Part shown: piece by piece, positions 1-8,375 of the stretch
Layout of the letters: every line of letters begins with the position of its first letter
How positions within the stretch are numbered: position 1 is the stretch's first letter
Notes under the pieces: model-generated
Databases searched by the model: none
What the model saw: the letters and a program-made list of their open reading frames with translations, nothing else
What the model was told of the DNA's origin: nothing
Position numbers and translations under genes: made by a program
Source of the DNA: Variovorax paradoxus
Lineage (GTDB): Bacteria; Pseudomonadota; Gammaproteobacteria; Burkholderiales; Burkholderiaceae_C
Direction of reading: 5' to 3'
DNA length: 64,000 bases
Assembly: GCF_009498455.1 (NCBI RefSeq)
Contig: NZ_CP045644.1
Location: 2,297,001-2,361,000, forward strand

Positions 1-1
1 C

Positions 2-199
2 GGCGTGCGCGGCTGGGTGCGCAACCGGCGCGATGGCAACGTGGAAGCGCTCGTGGCCGGCGCCGCCGATGGGGTCGAAGCGCTGGTGCACTGGGCGCGC
101 CAGGGGCCTGCCGGTGCGCGCGTGGATGCGGTCGATGTGAACGAGGCCGACGCCGCGGACGATCTGCCCGACGGCTTCGCGCAACGCGAAACCGTCTAG
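2..199 (+). CDS. acyP: acylphosphatase, C-terminal part
   Basis: Partial gene entering from the left edge; 65 residues are visible before a TAG stop. Acylphosphatases are small (about 90 residue) cytosolic enzymes that hydrolyse acyl phosphates. The visible part opens with the GVRGWVRNRRDGNVEAL block, which matches the conserved family segment carrying the catalytic Asn (GWVRN), followed by the usual helix and final strands. The N-terminal phosphate-binding loop lies outside the window, so it cannot be checked. The short C-terminal extension rich in Asp and Ala is not conserved in the family. No terminator is obvious after it. Confidence 0.8.
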   Translation, partial: GVRGWVRNRRDGNVEALVAGAADGVEALVHWARQGPAGARVDAVDVNEADAADDLPDGFAQRETV

Positions 200-365
200 A
201 TCCGGCGTTTTTTCGTGCAGCCACCCGGTTGGCACCATTTGCAACCCCACAGGCGCGCATTGCTACCTTCTGCGACTTGTGTACCAAGCAGCGCAAGCCC
301 ATGTGTCAGACAATCGAAGCCGGTTTTTCAGCATCCTCCCGCGACAGCGACACCAGAGACATCCC

Positions 366-1286
366 ATGAAACTCCCCACCCAGGTCAAGCTCGTCGACGT
401 CGGTCCGCGCGACGGCCTCCAGAACGAAAAGCAACCCGTGTCCGCCGAGGTCAAGATCGGCCTCGTGCACCGCCTGCAGGACGCGGGCCTGAAGGAGATC
501 GAGGTCACCAGCTTCGTCTCGCCCAAGTGGGTGCCGCAGATGGCCGACAACGCCGAGGTGATGCACGGCATCACGCGCAAGCCGGGCGTTCTCTACTCGG
601 TGCTCACGCCCAACATGAAGGGCTTCGAGGCCGCCATTGCTGCGCCGCGCGAAGAATGGCCCGACGAGATCGTGGTGTTCGGCGCCGCGAGCGAGGCCTT
701 CAGCCAGAAGAACATCAACTGCTCGATCGCCGAGAGCATCGAGCGCTTCGCGCCCGTGGTGGCAGCGGCGCTCGACAAGGGCATCCGAGTGCGTGGCGCG
801 ATGTCGTGCACCGTGGGCTGCCCCTACGAAGGCGAGATCGATCCGTCCAAGGTCGGCTACCTCGCGCAACTGATGAAGGGCATCGGCGTGCAGCGCGTGG
901 ACGTGGCAGACACCATCGGCGTGGGCACGCCGCGCAAGGTGCAAGCGGCGATGGAGGCCACGCTGGCGCACTTCGATGTCGATGCCATCTCCGGCCACTT
1001 CCACGACACCTACGGGCAGGCGCTGGTCAACACGCTGGCGGCGCTCGAACTGGGTGTGTGGAACTTCCAGTCGTCGTCGGCGGGCCTGGGCGGTTGCCCC
1101 TATGCCAAGGGCGCGACGGGCAACGTCGCGACCGAAGACGTGGTCTACATGCTGCACGGCATGGGCATCGCCACCGGCATCGACCTGGACAAGCTCATCG
1201 ACGCGGGCGTGTACATCAGCGAAGCGCTGGGCCGCGAACCGAACTCGCGCGCCTCGAAGGCGATCCGCACCAAGCGCGCGGGCTGA
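366..1286 (+). CDS. mvaB: hydroxymethylglutaryl-CoA lyase
   Basis: A 306-residue TIM-barrel lyase that splits 3-hydroxy-3-methylglutaryl-CoA into acetoacetate and acetyl-CoA, usually the last step of leucine degradation in the cytosol. DVGPRDGLQNE at residues 11-21 and GHFHDTYG at about 220-227 supply metal ligands. SSAGLGGCPYA at about 237-247 is the HMG-CoA lyase signature with the catalytic Cys. Length matches bacterial family members. I chose the ATG at 366 because the homologous region starts right after it; an in-frame extension to 279 has no similarity. No other leucine-degradation genes lie beside it in the window. Confidence 0.93.
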   Translation: MKLPTQVKLVDVGPRDGLQNEKQPVSAEVKIGLVHRLQDAGLKEIEVTSFVSPKWVPQMADNAEVMHGITRKPGVLYSVLTPNMKGFEAAIAAPREEWPDEIVVFGAASEAFSQKNINCSIAESIERFAPVVAAALDKGIRVRGAMSCTVGCPYEGEIDPSKVGYLAQLMKGIGVQRVDVADTIGVGTPRKVQAAMEATLAHFDVDAISGHFHDTYGQALVNTLAALELGVWNFQSSSAGLGGCPYAKGATGNVATEDVVYMLHGMGIATGIDLDKLIDAGVYISEALGREPNSRASKAIRTKRAG

Positions 1287-1402
1287 GAGTAAGTGACGAC
1301 GGATTGAGCTGGATAGGCAAGCCGGCTGTGAAATCCGGCCGGATCGGATGTGTGCGACCGAGATGGTTTCGAGCGACCTAATCCTGAGGAGAGCCCAAGT
1401 CT

Positions 1403-1420
1403 GAAAAGATTGATCTTTTC
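1403..1420. promoter_or_regulatory. perfect inverted repeat upstream of the DUF5677-type gene
   Basis: GAAAAGAT and ATCTTTTC form perfect 8-bp arms around a 2-nt centre, 28 bp before the ATG of the downstream gene. The position suggests an operator. No T-run follows, so a terminator is less likely. Confidence 0.4.
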
Positions 1421-1447
1421 CTCGCGCGCCCCGACGATCCGACATCT

Positions 1448-2392
1448 ATGCCAGAGAAACCTCATCCAACACTGCTTGATCGAAGCGAGGCCCGAGCACA
1501 AATTGCGGCTAATTTTGGCTCACAGATGGAAACTCTACGTGATGTTGCCAACTACGGGTCGAACTTGATCGTTCGTGCTTTCGTATCCAGCCCACGAGAT
1601 ATGACTGCCATCGTGACCTGCTACGTTTTTCTCAAGCAGATAGTCGCGATGGTTGATGCTGTGCACGTTTTACTTTCAGAGGGGGCGGGCTATGCCAGTC
1701 ATCTTCCTGCGCGCAGCGCATTTGAGGCGTCCCTGTACCTCCACTATGTGATTGAAAACGACAGCGAGCGGCGAGCGAGGCGCTACTACGTTGCGGACAT
1801 TCGAGAGCAGCAGGGTTGGGCCCGCAAACTGATCGCTGGCACGCCAGAGGCTGAGGGACTGGAAGAGCTGCGTAAATCGATCAACCTGGAATCGTTTTTG
1901 GGTAACCCCGAAAACACTGCGGTGGCAAATGCGATGCTACAAGACGCGGCCCGTGTACTGGGCCAGCCGGAGTTCCTTGCAATAGACGCCGAATTCGATG
2001 CGATAAGACGGCGACGCAAGAGGGACGTCGCTTGGTACGCGCTCGATGGCATCTCGAACATCCGACAGTTGGCGAAACATCTAGGGAGCTTTGCGGAATA
2101 TGAGACCTTCTATTCCAGAGGTTCGCAAGCGATGCATAGCGGGACATACAAGGACCACATTCGAATCATCGATAACCAACTCCATGCGATCCCTATCCGT
2201 CACATCATGGATTTCAATCACCTCATTCAGAGTGTGCTGATCGTGGCTGTTAGCTCTATGCGCCGTGTCGTGGAACGCTACCGCAGTGGTGAGATCAATG
2301 ATCTGAATCGGCGATACCTCACTGAGTGGAGGGCGGCCATGATGCATACCCCGACCGTGAATTACGAATTCAATGCCACTGGCGTGATCTAG
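1448..2392 (+). CDS. DUF5677-type hypothetical protein (probable recent acquisition)
   Basis: A 314-residue soluble protein without signal peptide or clear membrane segment. It resembles DUF5677 proteins, which have no settled function: a mostly helical protein with a central FEASLYLHYVIEN segment and a SRGSQAMHSGTYKDH segment reminiscent of the Ser/His patches of that family. Recognition is from memory of the pattern, so moderate. Its DNA is visibly less G+C-rich than both neighbours and uses codons such as AAA, TTT, GAT and AAT that are rare around it, which points to horizontal transfer. The stop codon abuts the stop of the convergent phosphatase-kinase gene with no spacer. The ATG at 1448 is the first plausible start. 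Confidence 0.65.
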   Translation: MPEKPHPTLLDRSEARAQIAANFGSQMETLRDVANYGSNLIVRAFVSSPRDMTAIVTCYVFLKQIVAMVDAVHVLLSEGAGYASHLPARSAFEASLYLHYVIENDSERRARRYYVADIREQQGWARKLIAGTPEAEGLEELRKSINLESFLGNPENTAVANAMLQDAARVLGQPEFLAIDAEFDAIRRRRKRDVAWYALDGISNIRQLAKHLGSFAEYETFYSRGSQAMHSGTYKDHIRIIDNQLHAIPIRHIMDFNHLIQSVLIVAVSSMRRVVERYRSGEINDLNRRYLTEWRAAMMHTPTVNYEFNATGVI

Positions 2393-4144
2393 TTAGCGTC
2401 CGAAGGCGCGCAACCCCAGCAGCACGACCACCGCCGCGGCCAGCAGCACGGTGGTGCACTGCCAGAAGAGCACGGGGCGGCGCTCGATCAGCGGCGGCAT
2501 CCGCGCGCTCAGAAACTCCGGGCCCGGCGTGCGCAGGTCGTGCACGAACTCCGACACCGCCTGCTGCCGCTTCGCAGCCTGCGGATGCAGCGCCTTATGC
2601 AGCACAGCGTCGACCCACGCGGGCAGCTCGGGCCGCAGGTGGCGCACCGGCACGTAGCGCAGCCGGCCCACGTCGGCCGGCGTGCGGACGCGCGACACCT
2701 GCAGGCCGTAAGGCAGCTGGCCGCACAGCATCTGGTAGACGATCGCGGCCAGCGAGAACAGGTCGGAGCGCGCGGTGCCGCCGTGGCCGGTGAAGTACTC
2801 GGGCGCGGTGTACTGCAGCGTGCCTTCGATGGCGAGCGCGCGGGCTTCGCCGCTGCCGTCGGCCAGGCCGGCCACGTGGGTCGAGGCCAGGTCGATGATC
2901 TTCACGGTGCCGGTGCGGTCGATCATCACGTTCTCGGGCCGCAGGTCCTGGTGCAGCATCTCCTTGCCGTGCAGCGCCTGCAGCCCGCGCGCGAGCTGCG
3001 CAACGATGCCGCGCACGCTGTCCAGGTCGGGGCGGGGGTGGTCGACCATCCATTGCGCGAGCGTGTGGCCGTCGACGTACTCCATGGCCACGTACAGGTG
3101 CGCGCGCGGGCGCTCGACGGCGCTGGCCTTGAGCACGTGCGGGCTGTCGATGCGCCGCGCCACCCACTCCTCGAGCACGAAGCGGTCGAGGTAGTCGGGG
3201 TCGTCGCGCAGGTCGACCGACGGCAGCTTCAGCACGGTGGGCTGGCCGGTGGCGTCGTCGGTGGCCAGGTAGACGTGGCTGCGCGAGCTCATGTGGATCT
3301 CACGCACGAGGCTGAAGCCCTCGAAACGGGCGCGCGGCGCCAGCGCCGGTGGCATTGCCAGGCCTTCGCGCTGCAGTTGCGCGGGTGGCGCGGCGGCATC
3401 GGGCAGTTCGTCGATGCGCAGCAGCTGCACGGTGATGTCGTCGGTGCTGCCTTTGGTGCGCGCAGCCTCCGCGAGCCAGCGCGCTGCGTCGTCGAAGTTG
3501 TCGGCGTGCAGCGCCAAGGCTTCGTGCACGGCGGCGGCGTCCAGGCGCGTGTAGGCGCCGTCGGTGGCCAGCAGGTAGACCTCGCCGACCTCGGCCTCCC
3601 AGCAGCGGTGGTCGATCTCGACATGGGCGCCCGCACCCAGCGCGCGCCCGAGGTACGACTCGACCGACGACACGCGCACGCGGTGGTCTTCGGTGAGCTG
3701 TTCGAGCGCGCCGGCGTGCAGCCGGTGGATGCGCGCGTCGCCCACGTGCAGCAGGTGCGCGTCGCGGCCCTTGAGGATCAGCGCGCTGAAGGTGCAGACG
3801 TAGCCGCTGTCCTTGTCGAAGCGCGCGTCGCTGCGCTGGGTCTGCGCATGCAGCCAGGCGTTGGTGGCGCCAAGCACGCGTTGCGCGGCGCGTTGCACCG
3901 ACCAGGTGTCGGAGGTGGCGTAGTAGTCGTCGAGAAAGCCGCGCACGGCCGCCGCGCTCGCCACCTGGCTCACGCGGCTGGAGCCGATGCCGTCGGCCAG
4001 CGCCACGGCGATGCCCTTGGACGCGCGCAGCGTGCCCTCGGGCAGCATGGCGCCGTGGAAGTCCTGGTTGACCGGCGCGTGGCTCCCCGCCAGCGAGTGC
4101 TGGCCGAGCGTCACGCGCAGCTGCTTGCGCGGCGGCGCGGACAT
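2393..4144 (-). CDS. fused PP2C-type protein phosphatase / Ser-Thr protein kinase with C-terminal membrane anchor
   Basis: A 583-residue bifunctional protein, last gene of the nirB-nirD-nirC operon, 35 bp after nirC. Residues 1 to about 250 form a PP2C phosphatase: NQD at 26-28, ADGIGSS near 50, TDG near 200 and a C-terminal TDDITV, all metal-binding blocks. A protein kinase fold follows: VLK Lys, HQDLRPEN at about 398-405 as catalytic loop, DLAS in place of DFG, and GTLQYTAPEYF. The kinase is of non-RD type and its nucleotide loop lacks the usual glycines, so activity is uncertain. The last 25 residues are one hydrophobic segment ending in FGR. The ATG at 4144 starts the conserved region; an extension to 4483 would run through nirC. 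I infer a regulatory role for nitrite uptake or reduction. Confidence 0.88.
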   Translation of the reverse strand: MSAPPRKQLRVTLGQHSLAGSHAPVNQDFHGAMLPEGTLRASKGIAVALADGIGSSRVSQVASAAAVRGFLDDYYATSDTWSVQRAAQRVLGATNAWLHAQTQRSDARFDKDSGYVCTFSALILKGRDAHLLHVGDARIHRLHAGALEQLTEDHRVRVSSVESYLGRALGAGAHVEIDHRCWEAEVGEVYLLATDGAYTRLDAAAVHEALALHADNFDDAARWLAEAARTKGSTDDITVQLLRIDELPDAAAPPAQLQREGLAMPPALAPRARFEGFSLVREIHMSSRSHVYLATDDATGQPTVLKLPSVDLRDDPDYLDRFVLEEWVARRIDSPHVLKASAVERPRAHLYVAMEYVDGHTLAQWMVDHPRPDLDSVRGIVAQLARGLQALHGKEMLHQDLRPENVMIDRTGTVKIIDLASTHVAGLADGSGEARALAIEGTLQYTAPEYFTGHGGTARSDLFSLAAIVYQMLCGQLPYGLQVSRVRTPADVGRLRYVPVRHLRPELPAWVDAVLHKALHPQAAKRQQAVSEFVHDLRTPGPEFLSARMPPLIERRPVLFWQCTTVLLAAAVVVLLGLRAFGR

Positions 4145-4179
4145 GCGAACGGTGATGTTGCTGATGCTGTTGCGGCGGT

Positions 4180-4992
4180 TCAGCCGATCACGCGCTTGGC
4201 GGCCGTCTTGTAGTGCGTGGCGTACAGCGTGAGGCCCACGAAGGTCAGGCCGCCGACGAGGTTGCCGACCACGGTGGGCAGTTCGTTCCAGATCAGGTAG
4301 TCCATGAAGGTGAACTTGCCGCCGAGCATCAGGCCGGCGGGGAACAGGAACATGTTGACGATGGAATGCTCGAAGCCCATGTAGAAGAAGATCATCACGG
4401 GCATCCACATGCCGATGGCCTTGCCCGACACGGTGGTCGACATCATGGCCGCGACCACGCCGGTCGAGACCATCCAGTTGCACATCACGCCGCGAATGAA
4501 CAGCGTGAGCATGCCGGCGGCGCCGTGTGCGGAGTAGCCCAGCGTGCGGCCTTCGCCGATGTGGCCGAGCTTTTCGCCGATGGCGTTGGGCGCCTCGCTG
4601 AAGCCGAAGGTGAAGATGATCGCCATGAACACCGCCACCGTCAGCGCGCCGGCGAAGTTGCCCACGAACACCAGGCTCCAGTTGCGCATCACGCCGCCCC
4701 AGGTGGCGCCGGGGCGCTTGTCGAGCACGGCCAGCGGCGCCAGCGTGAACACGCCGGTGAGCAGGTCGAAGCCCAGCAGGTACAGCATGATGAAACCGAC
4801 CGGAAACAGCATCGCGCCCACCAGCGCATTGCCGGTGTTCACGGTGATGCTCACGGCGAAGGCCGCGGCCAGCGCGAGGATGGCGCCGGCCATGTACGAG
4901 CGGATCAGCGTGTCGCGCGTGGACATCAGCAGCTTGGATTCACCGGCGTCGACCATCTTGGTCACGAATTCGGCAGGAGCGAGGTAGGCCAT
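4180..4992 (-). CDS. nirC: formate/nitrite transporter family channel
   Basis: A 270-residue inner-membrane protein of the FNT family. Six hydrophobic segments are seen, with the family signature region LVGAMLFPVGFIML followed by LTGVFTLAP and a second half with GFEHSIVNMFLFPAGLMLGG. FNT channels are pentamers that pass nitrite or formate. The position directly after nirD and nirB makes nitrite the likely substrate, feeding the cytosolic reductase. The ATG at 4992 is preceded by a GGAG-like sequence. Spacing to nirD is 48 bp. It sits mid-operon, with the phosphatase-kinase gene behind it. Confidence 0.93.
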   Translation of the reverse strand: MAYLAPAEFVTKMVDAGESKLLMSTRDTLIRSYMAGAILALAAAFAVSITVNTGNALVGAMLFPVGFIMLYLLGFDLLTGVFTLAPLAVLDKRPGATWGGVMRNWSLVFVGNFAGALTVAVFMAIIFTFGFSEAPNAIGEKLGHIGEGRTLGYSAHGAAGMLTLFIRGVMCNWMVSTGVVAAMMSTTVSGKAIGMWMPVMIFFYMGFEHSIVNMFLFPAGLMLGGKFTFMDYLIWNELPTVVGNLVGGLTFVGLTLYATHYKTAAKRVIG

Positions 4993-5040
4993 TCGGAGTC
5001 CTTGGAGAGAGGCTGAAAAAAGAGAAGAGGGGGAGGGGCG

Positions 5041-5382
5041 TCAGGCGAGCGCGACGAGCACGCGGCCGTTTTCGACGCGCACCGCATGTGCGCGCACCGA
5101 GTGCTCGGGCGCCTCGAGGCATTCGCCGCTGCGCAGGTCGAAGTGGTTCTTGTAGAGCGGCGAGGCCACGACGATGCGGTCGCCCAGGCTGCCGACCAGC
5201 CCGCGCGAGAGCACGCTGGCGCCGGCCTTCGGGTCGACGTTGTCGATGGCGAAGAGCGACGGCTCCTGGCCGACGCGGAAGATCGCCACGTGCACGCCAT
5301 CGACCAGCGCGCACACGCCGGTGTCGGGGAGGATGTCGCCGGCGGCGCACACGGCGGTCCAGTTCAGGGTGTCTGTGGTCAT
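5041..5382 (-). CDS. nirD: nitrite reductase (NADH) small subunit
   Basis: A 113-residue protein with a Rieske-like fold. It partners NirB in the cytosolic NADH-dependent siroheme nitrite reductase. The Cys-His metal ligands of true Rieske proteins are absent where expected (the SPLYKNHFDLRSG stretch), as is usual in NirD, so it should carry no cluster. The family region GVCALVDGVHVAIFRV and the final VRVENGRVLVAL strand are present. The gene starts 24 bp after the nirB stop, with AGGA in the spacer. Confidence 0.92.
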   Translation of the reverse strand: MTTDTLNWTAVCAAGDILPDTGVCALVDGVHVAIFRVGQEPSLFAIDNVDPKAGASVLSRGLVGSLGDRIVVASPLYKNHFDLRSGECLEAPEHSVRAHAVRVENGRVLVALA

Positions 5383-5406
5383 GGTGGGTTGTCCTTTTTT
5401 GTTCGC

Positions 5407-7926
5407 TCAGGCGGCGCTGGTTTCGCGGCGCTCTTCGGGGCGCGCGGGGCGGTTCTGGCCGCGTTCCTGCACGAAGACGATGTGCTCGTCGGGCTTCTCG
5501 CTGTTGACGAAGGAGCGGAAGCGCTGGCGCGTGGCGGGGTCGGTCACGGCGGTCTTCCATTCGCACTGGTAGGTGTCGACCACGTGCTGCATCTGCGTCT
5601 CGAGCTCGGCGCCCAGGCCCAGCGTGTCCTGCAGCAGCACGCCCTTGAGGTAGTCGAGGCCGCCTTCGAGGTTCTCGCGCCAGGTGCTGGTGCGCTGCAG
5701 GCGGTCGGCCGTGCGCACGTAGAACATCAGGAAGCGGTCGATCATGCGGATGAGGTCGGCCTTGGTCAGGTCGCTCGCCAGCAGCTCGGCGTGGCGCGGC
5801 TTCATGCCGCCGTTGCCGCACACGTAGAGGTTCCAGCCCTTGTCGGTGGCGATGATGCCGACGTCCTTGCCCTGCGCCTCGGCGCATTCGCGGGTGCAGC
5901 CCGACACGCCGAACTTGATCTTGTGCGGCGCGCGCAGGCCCTTGTAGCGGTTCTCCAGTTCCACGGCCAGGCCCACGCTGTCGTCCACGCCGTAGCGGCA
6001 CCACGTGGAGCCCACGCAGCTCTTCACCGTGCGCAGCGACTTGCCGTAGGCATGGCCCGACTCGAAGCCGGCGGCGATGAGTTCTTCCCAGATGGACGGC
6101 AGCTGCTCGACGCGCGCGCCGAACATGTCCACGCGCGCACCGCCGGTGATCTTGGTGTACAGGCCGTACTTCTTGGCCACATGGCCCACGGCGATCAACC
6201 CGTCGGGCGTGACCTCGCCGCCGGGCATGCGCGGCACGACGGAGTAGGTGCCGTCCTTCTGGATGTTGCCCAGGAAGTAGTCGTTGCTGTCCTGCAGGCC
6301 GGCCAGGTCTTTCTTGAGCACGAACTCGTTCCAGCACGAGGCGAAGATGCTCGCGGCGGTCGGCTTGCAGATGTCGCAGCCCAGGCCCTTGCCGTGCTTC
6401 GTGAGCAGGTCGGCGAAGCTGCGGATCTCGCCCACGCGGATGAGGTGGTACAGCTCCTGGCGCGAGTAGGGGAAGTGCTCGCACAGGTGGTTGTTCACGG
6501 CCATGCCGCGCTTGGCCATTTCCATCTTCATGACCTGCGTGACCAGCGGCACGCAGCCGCCGCAGGTGGCGCCGGCCTGGGTGCAGGCCTTCATCTCGGC
6601 GGGCGTGCACACGCCCTGGCCCACGGCCTCGCAGATCTGGCCCTTGGTGACGCTGTTGCACGAACAGATCTGCGCGCTGTCGGGCAGCGCATCGACGCCC
6701 AGGCCCGGCCTGGCCTTGCCGTCGCTGGACGGCAGGATCAAAAACTCGGGCTCGTCGGGCAGCGCGATGCCGTTGAGCGCCAGCTGCAGCAGCGTGCCGT
6801 ACTCGGTGGCGTCGCCGACCAGCACCGCGCCCAGCAGCTGCTTGCCGTCTTCGCTCACCACGATCTTCTTGTAGACCTGCTTGCGCTCGTCGATGTACTG
6901 GTAGGCGCGCGACTTCGGCGTCTTGCCGTGCGCGTCGCCGATGCTGGCGACGTCCACGCCCATCAGCTTGAGCTTGGTGCTCAGGTCGGCGCCGGTGAAG
7001 GCCGCGTCGTCCTGGCCGGCGATGTGGCGGGCGGCCACGCGCGCCATGTCGTAGCCCGGCGCGACGAGGCCGAAGGTCTGTTCGTTCCACGACGCGCATT
7101 CGCCGATGGCGTAGACGTTGCGGTCGCTGGTGCGGCAGTGGCTGTCGATCGCCACGCCGCCGCGCGGACCCACGGCCAGCAGGCTCTGGCGTGCGAGCTC
7201 GTCGCGCGGGCGGATGCCGGCAGAGAACACGATCATGTCGGTCTCCAGGTGCGTGCCGTCGGCGAACACCATGCGGTGCCGCGCGCTCGCGCCGTCGGTG
7301 ATTTCTACCGTGTTGCGGCCGGTGTGCACGTGCAGGCCCAGCGCCTCGATGCTGCCGCGCAATGCACGGCCGCCGCCTTCGTCGACCTGCACGGCCATGA
7401 GGCGCGGCGCGAACTCGACCACGTGCGTTTCCAGGCCCATGTCGCGCAGCGCCTTGGCGCATTCCAGGCCCAGCAGGCCGCCGCCCACCACCACGCCGCT
7501 GCGCGACTTGGCGCCGCAGGCCTTCATGGCGTCCAGGTCCTCGATGGTGCGGTAGACAAAGCAGTTCGGCCGGTCGCGGCCCGGCACGGCCGGCACGAAG
7601 GGGTTGGAGCCGGTGGCCAGCACCAGCTTGTCGTAGGCGATCACCTCGCCGTTGGCCGTGGTGACGGTGTTGTTGCGCCGCTCGATGGCCGCCGCGCGGG
7701 CCGCCAGGCGCAGCGTGAAGCCGCTGCGCTCGAAGAAGCCCGGCTCGACCAGCGACAGGTCGTCGGCCGTCTTGCCGGAGAAATATTCGGACAGGTGCAC
7801 CCGGTCGTAGGCCGGGCGCGGTTCTTCGCACAGCACGGTGACCTGTGCGCCGGGAAGGCCGAGCGTGTGGAGTTGCTCGAGGAATTTGTGGCCGACCATG
7901 CCGTGGCCGATGACTGCGATCTTCAT
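5407..7926 (-). CDS. nirB: nitrite reductase (NADH) large subunit
   Basis: An 839-residue cytosolic enzyme reducing nitrite to ammonium with NADH. In order: an N-terminal FAD module (IGHGMVGHKF near residue 7), an NAD-binding module (VVVGGGLLGLE near 145-155), a BFD-like [2Fe-2S] domain with CSC and CGGC, a second CDIC-containing segment, then the ferredoxin-like and siroheme-4Fe-4S domains with SGCTRECAEAQ and YVCGNGG. Length is close to the E. coli protein. The ATG at 7926 begins the FAD module; an in-frame extension to 8142 has no similarity. First gene of the nirB-nirD-nirC-phosphatase/kinase operon. No molybdenum nitrate reductase gene is in the window. Confidence 0.96.
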   Translation of the reverse strand: MKIAVIGHGMVGHKFLEQLHTLGLPGAQVTVLCEEPRPAYDRVHLSEYFSGKTADDLSLVEPGFFERSGFTLRLAARAAAIERRNNTVTTANGEVIAYDKLVLATGSNPFVPAVPGRDRPNCFVYRTIEDLDAMKACGAKSRSGVVVGGGLLGLECAKALRDMGLETHVVEFAPRLMAVQVDEGGGRALRGSIEALGLHVHTGRNTVEITDGASARHRMVFADGTHLETDMIVFSAGIRPRDELARQSLLAVGPRGGVAIDSHCRTSDRNVYAIGECASWNEQTFGLVAPGYDMARVAARHIAGQDDAAFTGADLSTKLKLMGVDVASIGDAHGKTPKSRAYQYIDERKQVYKKIVVSEDGKQLLGAVLVGDATEYGTLLQLALNGIALPDEPEFLILPSSDGKARPGLGVDALPDSAQICSCNSVTKGQICEAVGQGVCTPAEMKACTQAGATCGGCVPLVTQVMKMEMAKRGMAVNNHLCEHFPYSRQELYHLIRVGEIRSFADLLTKHGKGLGCDICKPTAASIFASCWNEFVLKKDLAGLQDSNDYFLGNIQKDGTYSVVPRMPGGEVTPDGLIAVGHVAKKYGLYTKITGGARVDMFGARVEQLPSIWEELIAAGFESGHAYGKSLRTVKSCVGSTWCRYGVDDSVGLAVELENRYKGLRAPHKIKFGVSGCTRECAEAQGKDVGIIATDKGWNLYVCGNGGMKPRHAELLASDLTKADLIRMIDRFLMFYVRTADRLQRTSTWRENLEGGLDYLKGVLLQDTLGLGAELETQMQHVVDTYQCEWKTAVTDPATRQRFRSFVNSEKPDEHIVFVQERGQNRPARPEERRETSAA

Positions 7927-8375
7927 TGGGGGTCCTGCACGCAACCGGCCCTGGAAGGCGCCCCCGCGGCCGCTGTCGAACAGACAGCGTCGTTGGGGCC
8001 CCCGCGACGGAACGGATGCGAAATGGGTTGGAGCAGACGAACCGGCGGCGGGCGGCCACCGGTGCGCTTGAACCCCGCCGTCGTTAGCGGAGGCACTGCG
8101 AACCCGCCGCAGAGGCCGGTGGGTCGCCACCGTGTTCAGCAATAAGCGTGCCGCGCGCCAAAGCCCGTGCAGCGGGCCTCATCGGCCGGTGGCGCACCGA
8201 AATCGGACCGGGACGGCCGCGGCGCGCACGGGCGTCGTGCGCCGGCGCTCTCCGCATTGGTGCGCCGGGCTTGAAGGGTGAGCGGAGGCGGTGGCGTCGG
8301 TGCGCGGGGCTTTTCCGTATGCTCGGGGCCTTGCAACGCAGGGCGAACGCCCCCACGAACCTCGAAGAACTTGCC
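7927..8375. other. non-coding region between nirB and the YbaK-type gene
   Basis: About 450 bp separating divergent genes, so promoters of both must lie here. Overlapping frames at either side are open but lack similarity and look like high-G+C read-through. One clear hairpin lies in the nirB leader (given separately). I see no convincing -35/-10 pair, tRNA or small gene. Confidence 0.6.
7971..7989 (-). promoter_or_regulatory. hairpin in the nirB leader
   Basis: CGCTGTC and GACAGCG are perfect 7-bp arms around a 5-nt loop, 45 bp upstream of the nirB start. It is flanked on both sides by C-rich tracts ending in CCCCCGCG. No T-run follows on the nirB strand. It could be a leader structure for post-initiation control, as is known for assimilatory nitrite and nitrate operons, or an operator. 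Confidence 0.4.

Noticed and set aside
1287..1447. tRNA or attachment site at the left border of the low-G+C gene
   Set aside because: No cloverleaf or direct repeat matching the right border could be found.
7971..7989. ANTAR-protein target hairpin in the nirB leader
   Set aside because: Known targets have paired hexaloops with set A and G positions; this loop has five bases and no second matching hairpin.
4940..8145. Open frames of about 1000 codons on both strands over the nirB-nirD region
   Set aside because: They are shadows of nirB in high-G+C DNA: Arg/Ala/Gly-rich or His/Val-rich with no motifs.
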